Notes under the pieces: generated by a model
Databases searched by the model: none
What the model saw: the letters and a program-made list of their open reading frames with translations, nothing else
Told to the model about the DNA's origin: nothing
Program-made: the position numbers and the translations under genes
Assembly: GCF_030291075.1 (NCBI RefSeq)
Contig: NZ_CP127407.1
Coordinates: forward strand, 494,001 to 558,000
DNA from: Stenotrophomonas sp. 57
GTDB taxonomy: Bacteria; Pseudomonadota; Gammaproteobacteria; Xanthomonadales; Xanthomonadaceae
Reading direction: 5' to 3'
Length of the DNA stretch: 64,000 bases
Shown: positions 7,937 to 14,782 of the stretch, piece after piece
How positions within the stretch are numbered: the first letter of the stretch is position 1
How the letters are laid out: every line of letters begins with the position of its first letter

Positions 7937-9196
7937 GTGTTCGCCAGCCTCTCTCTCCTGATCCGCCACCTGCTGGCCTGGGCCGCCGCGCTTGTTGTTG
8001 CCGGCATGGTCTGGAGCGGCATCTTCAGCGGCATGAACGATGGCCCCGGCTGGGTGTTCGGCCTGCTGGCGATGTTCCTGATGATCTCCGCGCTGGGCAG
8101 CGCGATCACCCATATACGCCGGGTCTGGCTGGTGGCTGGCCGGCTGGATTCGACCACGCTGTCAGGGCGCCAGCGCCGCCAGGTGGAACTGCCGATGGAC
8201 GCCGGCCAGGCCTACGCCGTGGTGGAAGCGGCAATTGCCGAACTTCCGCGCGTGGAGGATGTGGAAAGCTCGGCCGGCAGCCTGCAGGTGCGCGCCTACG
8301 TGCGCCGGGTCGATCTCTGGAATGGCCGCCAGCCCTCGCGCTGGAACCTGCCGGCGCGGCTGGCGATCAAGCGCAACAGCGTGCTGGCCACGGTCACGCC
8401 GGGGCAGGGCACCAGCACTGTCACGCTGTTGTTCGAACCAGACGCTGGCTGGTGGGCCGATCTGCTCGCGCTGGACGAGGGCAGCAACTTCGAGAACGCC
8501 GAAGCGGTGACCCGCGCGATCAGCCGCCGCGTGGCCGACCAGCGCCGCGACGAACAGGCCGCGGCCGAACAGACCCAGGTGGAGAAGGAACTGTCGGTCG
8601 CGCGCTTGAACCTGCTGCATGCGCAGGTGGAACCGCACTTCCTCTACAACACGCTGGCCAACGCGCAGGTGTTGACCCGCACCGATCCAGCGCGCGCCGA
8701 ACAGATGCTTGGCCACCTGATCCAGTACCTGCGCAGCTCGCTGCCGCAGGTGGATGAGTCGGTGTCGACGCTGGGCGTGGAGCTGGAACGCACGCGCGCC
8801 TACCTGGAGATCCTGCGTATCCGCATGGGTGCGCGGCTGGCGGTGGAGGTGCAGGTGCCCAACGAACTGCAGGGCGTGCACCTGCCGGCGATGGCGCTGC
8901 AGACGCTGGTGGAGAACGCGATCAAGCACGGCCTGGAACCCAAGCCCGGCGGCGGCACGATCTGGATCCTGGCGCGCGGCTTCGATGACCATGTGACGGT
9001 GACCGTGGCCGACGACGGCCTCGGCTTCGGCCAGGGCACCAGCGGTACCGGTATCGGCCTGAAGAACCTGCGCGAACGTTTGCGCCTGACCTGTGGCGAG
9101 CAGGCCGGCGTGGCGATCGTTGCCAACTTCCCCAGCGGCGTGGCCGCGACCATGACCCTGCCGCAGTCGAACAAGGAGCGCAGCCATGCCGCTTGA
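7937..9196 (+). CDS. LytS/AlgZ-type sensor histidine kinase
   Basis: 419 residues if translation starts at the GTG at 7937, which has an AAGG site 8 bases upstream; the open frame extends to 7883 but lacks a better start. Two membrane segments are near the N-terminus (RHLLAWAAALVVAGMVW and VFGLLAMFLMISALG), followed by a cytoplasmic region about 70-210 of unknown type. The His_kinase (PF06580) box HAQVEPHFLYNTLANAQ carries the phospho-accepting histidine, and the ATPase part has VENAIKHGLEP and GTGIGLKNLRERL. The 3' end overlaps the LytTR regulator by 11 bases, so they form a two-component pair. Signal unknown. Confidence 0.9.
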   Translation: MFASLSLLIRHLLAWAAALVVAGMVWSGIFSGMNDGPGWVFGLLAMFLMISALGSAITHIRRVWLVAGRLDSTTLSGRQRRQVELPMDAGQAYAVVEAAIAELPRVEDVESSAGSLQVRAYVRRVDLWNGRQPSRWNLPARLAIKRNSVLATVTPGQGTSTVTLLFEPDAGWWADLLALDEGSNFENAEAVTRAISRRVADQRRDEQAAAEQTQVEKELSVARLNLLHAQVEPHFLYNTLANAQVLTRTDPARAEQMLGHLIQYLRSSLPQVDESVSTLGVELERTRAYLEILRIRMGARLAVEVQVPNELQGVHLPAMALQTLVENAIKHGLEPKPGGGTIWILARGFDDHVTVTVADDGLGFGQGTSGTGIGLKNLRERLRLTCGEQAGVAIVANFPSGVAATMTLPQSNKERSHAA

Positions 9197-9956
9197 AGCC
9201 CTCATTGCCGAAGACGAGGAACTGCTGCGGCAGTCACTGGTGGAGCAGCTGCGCCGGTTGTGGCCGGAGCTGAAGCTGGTGGCCGAGTGCGAGGACGGCG
9301 CCAGCGCGCTGGAGCAGCTGGCCGAGAAGCAGCCGGATATTGCCTTCCTGGATATCCGCATGCCAGGTATCAGCGGCATTGAAGTCGCACGCTCGCTGTC
9401 CGAGTTGAGCCCACGCACTCAAGTGGTGTTCGTGACCGCCTACGACCAGTACGCCATCGATGCGTTCGAGCAGGGCGCGATGGATTACCTGCTGAAGCCG
9501 GTCAGCGACGAGCGCCTGCTGGCCACGCGTGAGCGCATCCTCTCGCGGTTGCCTTCAACGCGCCAGGACGATGCCGTGCTTGAGCGCCTGTTGCAGCGGC
9601 TGGGCCCATCGCCGGGGGCCGCGGAGCGCCCACCGCTGGCCTGGATCACCGCCAGCAACGGCCGCGAGACGCAGCTGATCATGCTGGAGGACGTGGCCTA
9701 CTTCCGCGCCGACAACAAGTACACCACCGTGGTGACGGCCGCGGGTGAGAGCCTGCTGCGCACGCCGTTGCGTGAGTTGCTGGACGTGCTCGATCCGCAG
9801 CACTTCCGCCAGATCCACCGCTCGACCATCGTCAACATGAAATCGGTGGCGGCGGTGAGCCGCGACGATACCGGCCGCGGTGTGCTGCGGCTGCGTGGAC
9901 GCACGGAGACGCTGGTGGTCAGCCAACCGTTCATGAGCCTGTTCCGCGGCATGTAG
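9186..9956 (+). CDS. LytTR-family response regulator
   Basis: 256 residues. The N-terminal receiver domain (1-120) has the acidic pair EDEE, the phospho-acceptor in FLDIRMPG and the lysine in YLLKPVS. A short linker leads to a LytTR DNA-binding domain (about 155-256: DVAYFRADNKYTTVVTA, FRQIHRSTIVNMKSV, GRTETLVVSQPF). Partner of the upstream LytS-like kinase, with which it overlaps. In Xanthomonads and Pseudomonas, AlgZ/AlgR-type pairs control surface and virulence genes; no target is evident here. Confidence 0.92.
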   Translation: MPLEALIAEDEELLRQSLVEQLRRLWPELKLVAECEDGASALEQLAEKQPDIAFLDIRMPGISGIEVARSLSELSPRTQVVFVTAYDQYAIDAFEQGAMDYLLKPVSDERLLATRERILSRLPSTRQDDAVLERLLQRLGPSPGAAERPPLAWITASNGRETQLIMLEDVAYFRADNKYTTVVTAAGESLLRTPLRELLDVLDPQHFRQIHRSTIVNMKSVAAVSRDDTGRGVLRLRGRTETLVVSQPFMSLFRGM

Positions 9957-9974
9957 CCGCAACCCGGAGGCACC

Positions 9975-10319
9975 ATGCGCCTGTTCCTGCTTGCCTGCAT
10001 CGCGGCGTTGCCGCTGGCCGGCTGCGACAAATCCAGCACTACCTCGATCACCCGCACCCGTGCCAACGGCATGGACACGCTGTACAGCAAGGGCAGCGTG
10101 GTCGACGGCGAGGCACGGTTCCAGTGCATCGCCAGCAGTAGTGGCCAATGCCACTATCTGGTGCTGGACCCGGCGTGCAGTACCGACGCCGCGTGTGCGA
10201 CGCCACCGTTGCGCCGGTTCGCCGTGGCGGTGGGGACGACCGAGGCGATGCGTGACCTGCCCAGCGGCTTCCGCCAGTGTGTCAGCCAGGACCCGATAGA
10301 ACACTGCCACCGTGAGTGA
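9975..10319 (+). CDS. Small cysteine-containing lipoprotein
   Basis: 114 residues starting 19 bases after the response-regulator stop, with CCGGAGGC as the ribosome site. The lipobox LAGC places the lipidated cysteine at residue 17. The mature part contains five or more further cysteines (QCIASSSGQCHYL, ACSTDAACATPP, QCVSQDP, EHCHRE), suggesting disulfides in the periplasm. No named family recognised. Same direction and close spacing as the LytS/LytTR genes, so it may be co-transcribed. The stop codon lies inside a 12-bp perfect hairpin. Confidence 0.75.
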   Translation: MRLFLLACIAALPLAGCDKSSTTSITRTRANGMDTLYSKGSVVDGEARFQCIASSSGQCHYLVLDPACSTDAACATPPLRRFAVAVGTTEAMRDLPSGFRQCVSQDPIEHCHRE

Positions 10320-10332
10320 TCACGGTGGCAGT
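10303..10332. terminator. Perfect 12-bp hairpin between convergent genes
   Basis: ACTGCCACCGTG and CACGGTGGCAGT form a perfect stem with a 6-base loop. It overlaps the stop codon of the lipoprotein and serves the convergent gene too. No T-run follows on either strand, so terminator activity is only probable. Confidence 0.5.
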
Positions 10333-10358
10333 CTGGGTCCCCCCGCTTTCCCGAAGGG

Positions 10359-10973
10359 TCAGTAGGCAGGTTGCAGCGTCAGGTCGTGGTGGTGTTCGTT
10401 CTCGCCGACATGGTTGAGGCGGCCGACCAGCTCGGAGTGCTGCTTCATGCGCCCGATCTCAGTCATGATGCGGATGTCCTCGTGGCGCAGTTCGCGCTTG
10501 GCGGTGACCGCCTGCTTGTAGTCCAGCACTTCCGGGTAGTGCTCGGCCAGGTCCAGCGCCTCGGCTACGTGTTCGACGCTGTCGGCCTTGGAACTGATGC
10601 GCGCGCGGCTGTTGAAGGCCTTCATCCAGCGCTCGAAACCGGCGGTTCGGTCGAACATGTTGGCCATGAACCAGATCACGAACAGGATGGAGATCCACGA
10701 ACCGAACACCACGACCACGCGGGTGAAGGTGATGTGGTAGTCGTCGCGCCACAGGTAGTTGGTGATCAGGCCGAGGATCAACAGTGAGGCCGCCTGCCAG
10801 CCGACGATCGAGGCGATCAGCCACTGGCACTTGGCCTGGGCCAGCACGGCCACTTCATCGCGGATCTGCTGCTCGCTGAGGTTGCGCCAGTGCGCGACCT
10901 GTTTGTCGAACGGGCTGCTGTAGAGCTCGTTGTCGCGAAGCAGTAGTCCCAAACCCTTGAACAAAGCAATCAT
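10359..10973 (-). CDS. Two-TM membrane protein of unknown function
   Basis: 204 residues from the ATG at 10973. After an N-terminal amphipathic part (MIALFKGLGLLLRDNELYSS) come two membrane spans, about 50-70 (WLIASIVGWQAASLLILGLI) and 85-106 (VVVVFGSWISILFVIWFMAN). A charged cytoplasmic tail rich in helices follows (RARISSKADSVEHVAEALDLAEHY, IRIMTEIGRMKQHSEL). Ends in a His-rich stretch (ENEHHHDLTLQ). I recognise no family. The gene is monocistronic, convergent with the small lipoprotein and divergent from the DUF2236 gene. The frame stays open upstream to 11726, but the sequence there is not protein-like and antisense to a real gene. Confidence 0.75.
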   Translation of the reverse strand: MIALFKGLGLLLRDNELYSSPFDKQVAHWRNLSEQQIRDEVAVLAQAKCQWLIASIVGWQAASLLILGLITNYLWRDDYHITFTRVVVVFGSWISILFVIWFMANMFDRTAGFERWMKAFNSRARISSKADSVEHVAEALDLAEHYPEVLDYKQAVTAKRELRHEDIRIMTEIGRMKQHSELVGRLNHVGENEHHHDLTLQPAY

Positions 10974-11282
10974 GGCTGGCTCCTTGTGGAACGTGCGTCG
11001 ATCAGCATTGGACGGTGTGGCGGGTCCAGTTCTAGCACTTCCAGCGAGCCGTGCAATGGGCGCAATGCCAAGCGGGGTAAGGCTTTTGTCTGAATGGGTG
11101 AATGTTGCTGCAGCGCAGCATCGCGGTTGCAGCCTGCGACAGGATGTCGCAGGGTGAAATGTGCTGCGGCCGCACATGAAACGGGCGCTGAGCGCGGAGA
11201 CTCGCCGCCGGCGTCGTGATCGCCCAGAATCGGGGGCGACCGCGCAACGCGCGGCCGTACTTCCGCCTTTCCTGGACCTGTG
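10974..11282. other. Divergent intergenic region with stacked hairpins
   Basis: No gene seen. It must hold promoters for the membrane protein (leftward) and the DUF2236 gene (rightward). Two neat inverted repeats lie side by side: CCTGCGACA-GGA-TGTCGCAGG (11133-11153) and ATGTGC-TGCGGCC-GCACAT (11159-11177). A weaker GCTGC/GCAGC pair lies just upstream. Confidence 0.5.
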
Positions 11283-12212
11283 ATGCCCGCTCTGCTGCAG
11301 CGACTTTCCCGCCCCGTCACCGCGCCGATCCGGCGCTGGGTGCTGGAGGCCTTCCCGCGTGGCCAGAGCGGCATCGATTACGACCAGCCGGTGGGTGATC
11401 CGGGCTGGTTCGGCCCCGACAGCGTCACCTGGCGGCTGCATGCCGAATTCCCCTCGATGCTGGCCGGCGGGCTGTGCGCGCTGATGCTGCAGACCCTGCA
11501 CCCGCGTGCGCTGGCCGGGGTCTACGACCACTCCAACTTCCGCCAGGACCTGGTGGGTCGCCTGCGCCGCACCACCGCCTTCGTCGCCGGCACCAGCTAT
11601 GCGCCCAGCGGCGAGGTGGAAGCGCTGGTGGCCAAGGTGCGTCGCATCCATGCGCAGATCCGCGGCCAGACCGCGCAGGGCGAGCCCTACGCCGCCGATG
11701 ATCCGCAACTGCTGACCTGGGTGCATGTGACCGAAGCGTTTGGTTTCCTGCAGGGCTTCCGCCGCTACGGGCGCGAGGTGCCGGCGTACATCGCCGATCG
11801 CTACTACGACGAGTACCGCCGGGTGGCCGAGGCGCTGGGCGCGGTGGATGTGCCGCGCAGTGAAGCCGAGGTGGCGGCGTATTTCTGTGCACGGCAGCCG
11901 GAACTGCGCGTGGACGAGCGCTCACGCGACGTGCTGGAGGTGCTGTCCGGCGTCCGCCTGCCGGTACCGGTGCCGGGGCTCTCGCGCGAGGTGTTCCTTG
12001 GCGCCGGTGCGGCGCTGCTGCCGGACTGGGCCGAGGGCATGCTGGAACGCACTGGCCGCCAGCGTGCGCAGGCGGCAGCGTCGGCGAAGCTGATGCAGGG
12101 CATGGCGCCGCTGTTCCGTCGCGCATTGCCCGATGGCCTGGCCAGCCGCGCCTGCGCGCGCATGGGCGTGCCGGTGGAGATCCTGCGGGCGTGGCCCGCC
12201 GTTGCAAGGTAG
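11283..12212 (+). CDS. DUF2236 (MpaB-like) oxygenase
   Basis: 309 residues from the ATG at 11283 (a GTG directly before it is possible). The N-terminal half has the conserved DUF2236 signature: DPGWFGPDSVTWRLHAEF, LCALMLQTLHPRALAGVYDHS, RLRRTTAFVAGTSYA and then LLTWVHVTEAF with its histidine. In characterised members, such as the mycophenolic acid enzyme MpaB and the rubber oxygenase Lcp, these histidines bind haem; whether haem is bound here is inferred. Substrate unknown. The TAG stop codon is part of the GTAG end of a SMAG repeat. Confidence 0.85.
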   Translation: MPALLQRLSRPVTAPIRRWVLEAFPRGQSGIDYDQPVGDPGWFGPDSVTWRLHAEFPSMLAGGLCALMLQTLHPRALAGVYDHSNFRQDLVGRLRRTTAFVAGTSYAPSGEVEALVAKVRRIHAQIRGQTAQGEPYAADDPQLLTWVHVTEAFGFLQGFRRYGREVPAYIADRYYDEYRRVAEALGAVDVPRSEAEVAAYFCARQPELRVDERSRDVLEVLSGVRLPVPVPGLSREVFLGAGAALLPDWAEGMLERTGRQRAQAAASAKLMQGMAPLFRRALPDGLASRACARMGVPVEILRAWPAVAR

Positions 12213-12329
12213 GTGCCAACCGTGGTTGGTACGGGTTGCGCGATAGAGCTTCATCCGCGCCGTGCGTGGATTCCCAGCCTGTGCCGACCAAGGTCGGCAC
12301 CCACCAGAGCGGTGCATGTGCCGACCAAG
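12209..12329 (+). repeat. Cluster of three SMAG-type palindromes
   Basis: GTAGGTGCCAACCGTGGTTG (12209-12228) overlaps the stop codon of the DUF2236 gene. A perfect GTGCCGACCAAGGTCGGCAC (12281-12300) and a third, decayed GTGCCGACCAAGGTTGGC unit follow. All share the GTGCCGACC core. Confidence 0.8.
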
Positions 12330-12350
12330 GTTGGCCGCCACCTGAAATGA

Positions 12351-12374
12351 AACGGGCGCCTTGCGGCGCCCGTT
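12351..12374 (-). terminator. Terminator of the M13 peptidase gene
   Basis: AACGGGCGCC and GGCGCCCGTT form a perfect 10-bp stem with a 4-base loop. On the minus strand it is followed by TCATTTC, and it begins 9 bases after the pepO-like stop codon. Confidence 0.75.
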
Positions 12375-12383
12375 CCGGTTACA

Positions 12384-14495
12384 TCACCACACCTTGACCC
12401 GCTTGTCCGGGGCCAGGTACAGCTTCTGGCCTTCCTTCACCTCGAACGCCGGGTACCAGGCGTCGATGTTGCGCACGGTCAGCGCGCGGAACTGGCCCGG
12501 TGCATGCACATCGGTCAGCAGCGAGTTGCGCAGCGCCTGCTCGCGGCTCTTGCTGCGCCAGGCCTGGGCGAAGCCGAGGAAGAAGCGCTGGTCCGGGGTG
12601 AAACCTTCCAGGGTCTGGCCCGGCTTGCCCTGCAGCGACAGCTGGTAGGCGTCGTAGGCGGTACCCAGGCCGGCCACGTCGGCGATGTTCTCGCCCAGGG
12701 TCAGCTTGCCGTTCACATGCACGCCCGGGAACGGTTCGTAGCTGCTGAACTGCGCGGCCAGCGCATCACCGGCGGCGTTGAACTGCTTCAGGTCCTCGGC
12801 GGTCCACCAGTTGTGCAGCTTGCCGGTTTCATCGAACAGTGCACCGGCGTTGTCGAAGCCGTGGCTGATCTCGTGGCCGATCACCGCGCCGATCGCACCG
12901 TAGTTCACCGCGTCGTCGGCGGCACCGTCGAAGAACGGCGGCTGCAGGATCGCGGCCGGGAACACCAGGCGGTTTTCCAGTGGCACGTTCATCGCATTGA
13001 TGGTCTGCGGCAGCATCGCCCACTCGCTGTGGTCGACCGGCTTGCCCAGCTTGGCGATGCTGCGCTGGTATTCGAACAGTTCGGCGCGCTGTGCATTGCC
13101 CAGCGCGTCATCGCGGCGGATCTCCAGGCCGGTGTAGTCGCGCCACTTCTCCGGGTAGCCCATGCCCACGGTCAGGCCGGCGACCTTGGCCTTGGCATGC
13201 GCCTTGGTCTGCGGCGACATCCACGACAGTGCATCGATGCGCTTGGCGAAGGCGGCGATGATGTTCTTCGCCATCTCGTCCGCGCGCTCCTTGGTCTTCG
13301 CGTCGAAGTGCTTCTCGACGTAGCGCTTGCCGATGGCTTCACCCACCGCATGGTTGGCATCATCCACGGCGCGCTTCCAGCGGTCGCTCTGCTGCGGCGT
13401 GCCGCTCAGCGCGGTGCCATGGAAGGCGAAGCGGGCATCGGCGAACTTCTTCGGCAGGTAGGCGGCGGCACGGTCCAGCGCGTGGAAGGCCAGGTAGTCC
13501 TTCCACACGTCCAACGGTTCGGTGGCGACCAGCTTGGACAGGCCGGCCACAGCCTTGGGCTGCCACACGATGAAGTCCTGCTGGTTGCCCAGCGCAGCCG
13601 CATCGAGGAAGGCGTTCCAGTCCATGCCCGGTGCCTTGGCAGTGAAGTCGGCCTGGGTCCATGGGTTGGCACCCTTGGTCACGTCGTTGGTCTCTTCCTG
13701 GGTGGCGTGCGCCTGCGCGATCTTGGTCTCCAGCGCCAGGATGCGCTGGGCCTTGCCGGCCGGGTCGGCCACGCCGGCCAGCTGCAGCATCTGTGCGATA
13801 TAGGCCTGGTACTGCTTGCGCAGCTCGGCCATGCGGCCATCGCCCAGGTAGAAGTCGCGGTCGGGCATGCCCAGGCCACCCTGCACCAGGTAGGGCGCGG
13901 TGCGGTCCGGCTGCAGCATGTCCACCGACACCCACAGGCCGAACAGGCGGTCGGTGTAGAAGTTGGTCGCGTTGAGCAGATCGACGTCGGCGCGCACGTC
14001 GCCGCCGAGCGCACGGGCCAGGCCCGCCTTGTCGGCGATCGCATCGATGGCCTTCAGCTGCGGCTGCACCGGCGCGATGCCGTGCTGCTCGATGCCGGCT
14101 TCGTCCATGTAAGCGGCGTAGTAGTCGCCGATCAGCTTGTCGTCACCGCTGGCCTGCGCGTTGCCGGCAGCGCCTTCGAGGATGGCGCGGGTGTCGGCCA
14201 GGGTCTTTTCGGCAATGACGTTGAAGCTGCCGAAGCGCGAACGGTCGGCCGGAATCTCGGTGTTCTTCACCCAGGTGCCGTTGGCGAAGCCGAAGAAGTC
14301 ATCGCCGGCGGCGATGCTGCGGTCCATGCCGCTGGCATCGAAACCGAAGCTGCCCAGCATCGGCTTTGCCGCAGCGGGGGCCGCCTCGGCGGGCTTGGCG
14401 GTGCCAGCGGCCTGATCGGCCGGACGGTCGCAGGCAGCCAGGGACAGGCTGGCAACGATGGCCAGTGCCAGGGTGGGACGGCGCAGCTTGGACAT
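12384..14495 (-). CDS. M13 family zinc metallopeptidase (PepO/neprilysin-like), lipoprotein
   Basis: 703 residues, the usual size for the family. The N-terminus is a lipoprotein signal with lipobox LAAC (Cys22). The long N-terminal M13 domain starts with FGFDASGMDRSIAAGDDFFGFANG. The catalytic part has the substrate-binding NAMN motif (TINAMNVPLENR), the zinc site VIGHEISHGFDN near residue 540 and the third ligand in ENIADVAGL near 600. The end (RVKVW) corresponds to the family C-terminal CxxW-type tail without the cysteine. Predicted periplasmic or surface-anchored endopeptidase acting on small peptides. Monocistronic, with a good terminator. Confidence 0.94.
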   Translation of the reverse strand: MSKLRRPTLALAIVASLSLAACDRPADQAAGTAKPAEAAPAAAKPMLGSFGFDASGMDRSIAAGDDFFGFANGTWVKNTEIPADRSRFGSFNVIAEKTLADTRAILEGAAGNAQASGDDKLIGDYYAAYMDEAGIEQHGIAPVQPQLKAIDAIADKAGLARALGGDVRADVDLLNATNFYTDRLFGLWVSVDMLQPDRTAPYLVQGGLGMPDRDFYLGDGRMAELRKQYQAYIAQMLQLAGVADPAGKAQRILALETKIAQAHATQEETNDVTKGANPWTQADFTAKAPGMDWNAFLDAAALGNQQDFIVWQPKAVAGLSKLVATEPLDVWKDYLAFHALDRAAAYLPKKFADARFAFHGTALSGTPQQSDRWKRAVDDANHAVGEAIGKRYVEKHFDAKTKERADEMAKNIIAAFAKRIDALSWMSPQTKAHAKAKVAGLTVGMGYPEKWRDYTGLEIRRDDALGNAQRAELFEYQRSIAKLGKPVDHSEWAMLPQTINAMNVPLENRLVFPAAILQPPFFDGAADDAVNYGAIGAVIGHEISHGFDNAGALFDETGKLHNWWTAEDLKQFNAAGDALAAQFSSYEPFPGVHVNGKLTLGENIADVAGLGTAYDAYQLSLQGKPGQTLEGFTPDQRFFLGFAQAWRSKSREQALRNSLLTDVHAPGQFRALTVRNIDAWYPAFEVKEGQKLYLAPDKRVKVW

Positions 14496-14782
14496 GGACT
14501 TCTCTTGCAGCGGAAAACCCCAAGTCTAATCCGCGCCGGCCGGCCTGGTCGTTCCGTTGTGCCACCTGTCCTGTGCAGGATCTGGCTGAACGCGCCGAAG
14601 CGATCTTCACGCCGTCACCGGGGTGGTGCATGCTGGGCGCTGGAGCCCTGCGCGGACACGGGGAGGTGGCCATGCAGGACGGGGTCAGGCGTCAAGAATG
14701 GCGTCCGCCGGCCGTTGAGGTCGGGGACGTGGAGGATTCGTTCGCGCATGAAGCCAGCCGACTGCACAAGGAAGACCGACCG

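Noticed and set aside
10974..11726. N-terminal extension of the membrane-protein gene to 11726
   Set aside because: The extension is antisense to the DUF2236 gene and would place over 250 residues of Arg/Ala-rich sequence before a natural-looking start at 10973.
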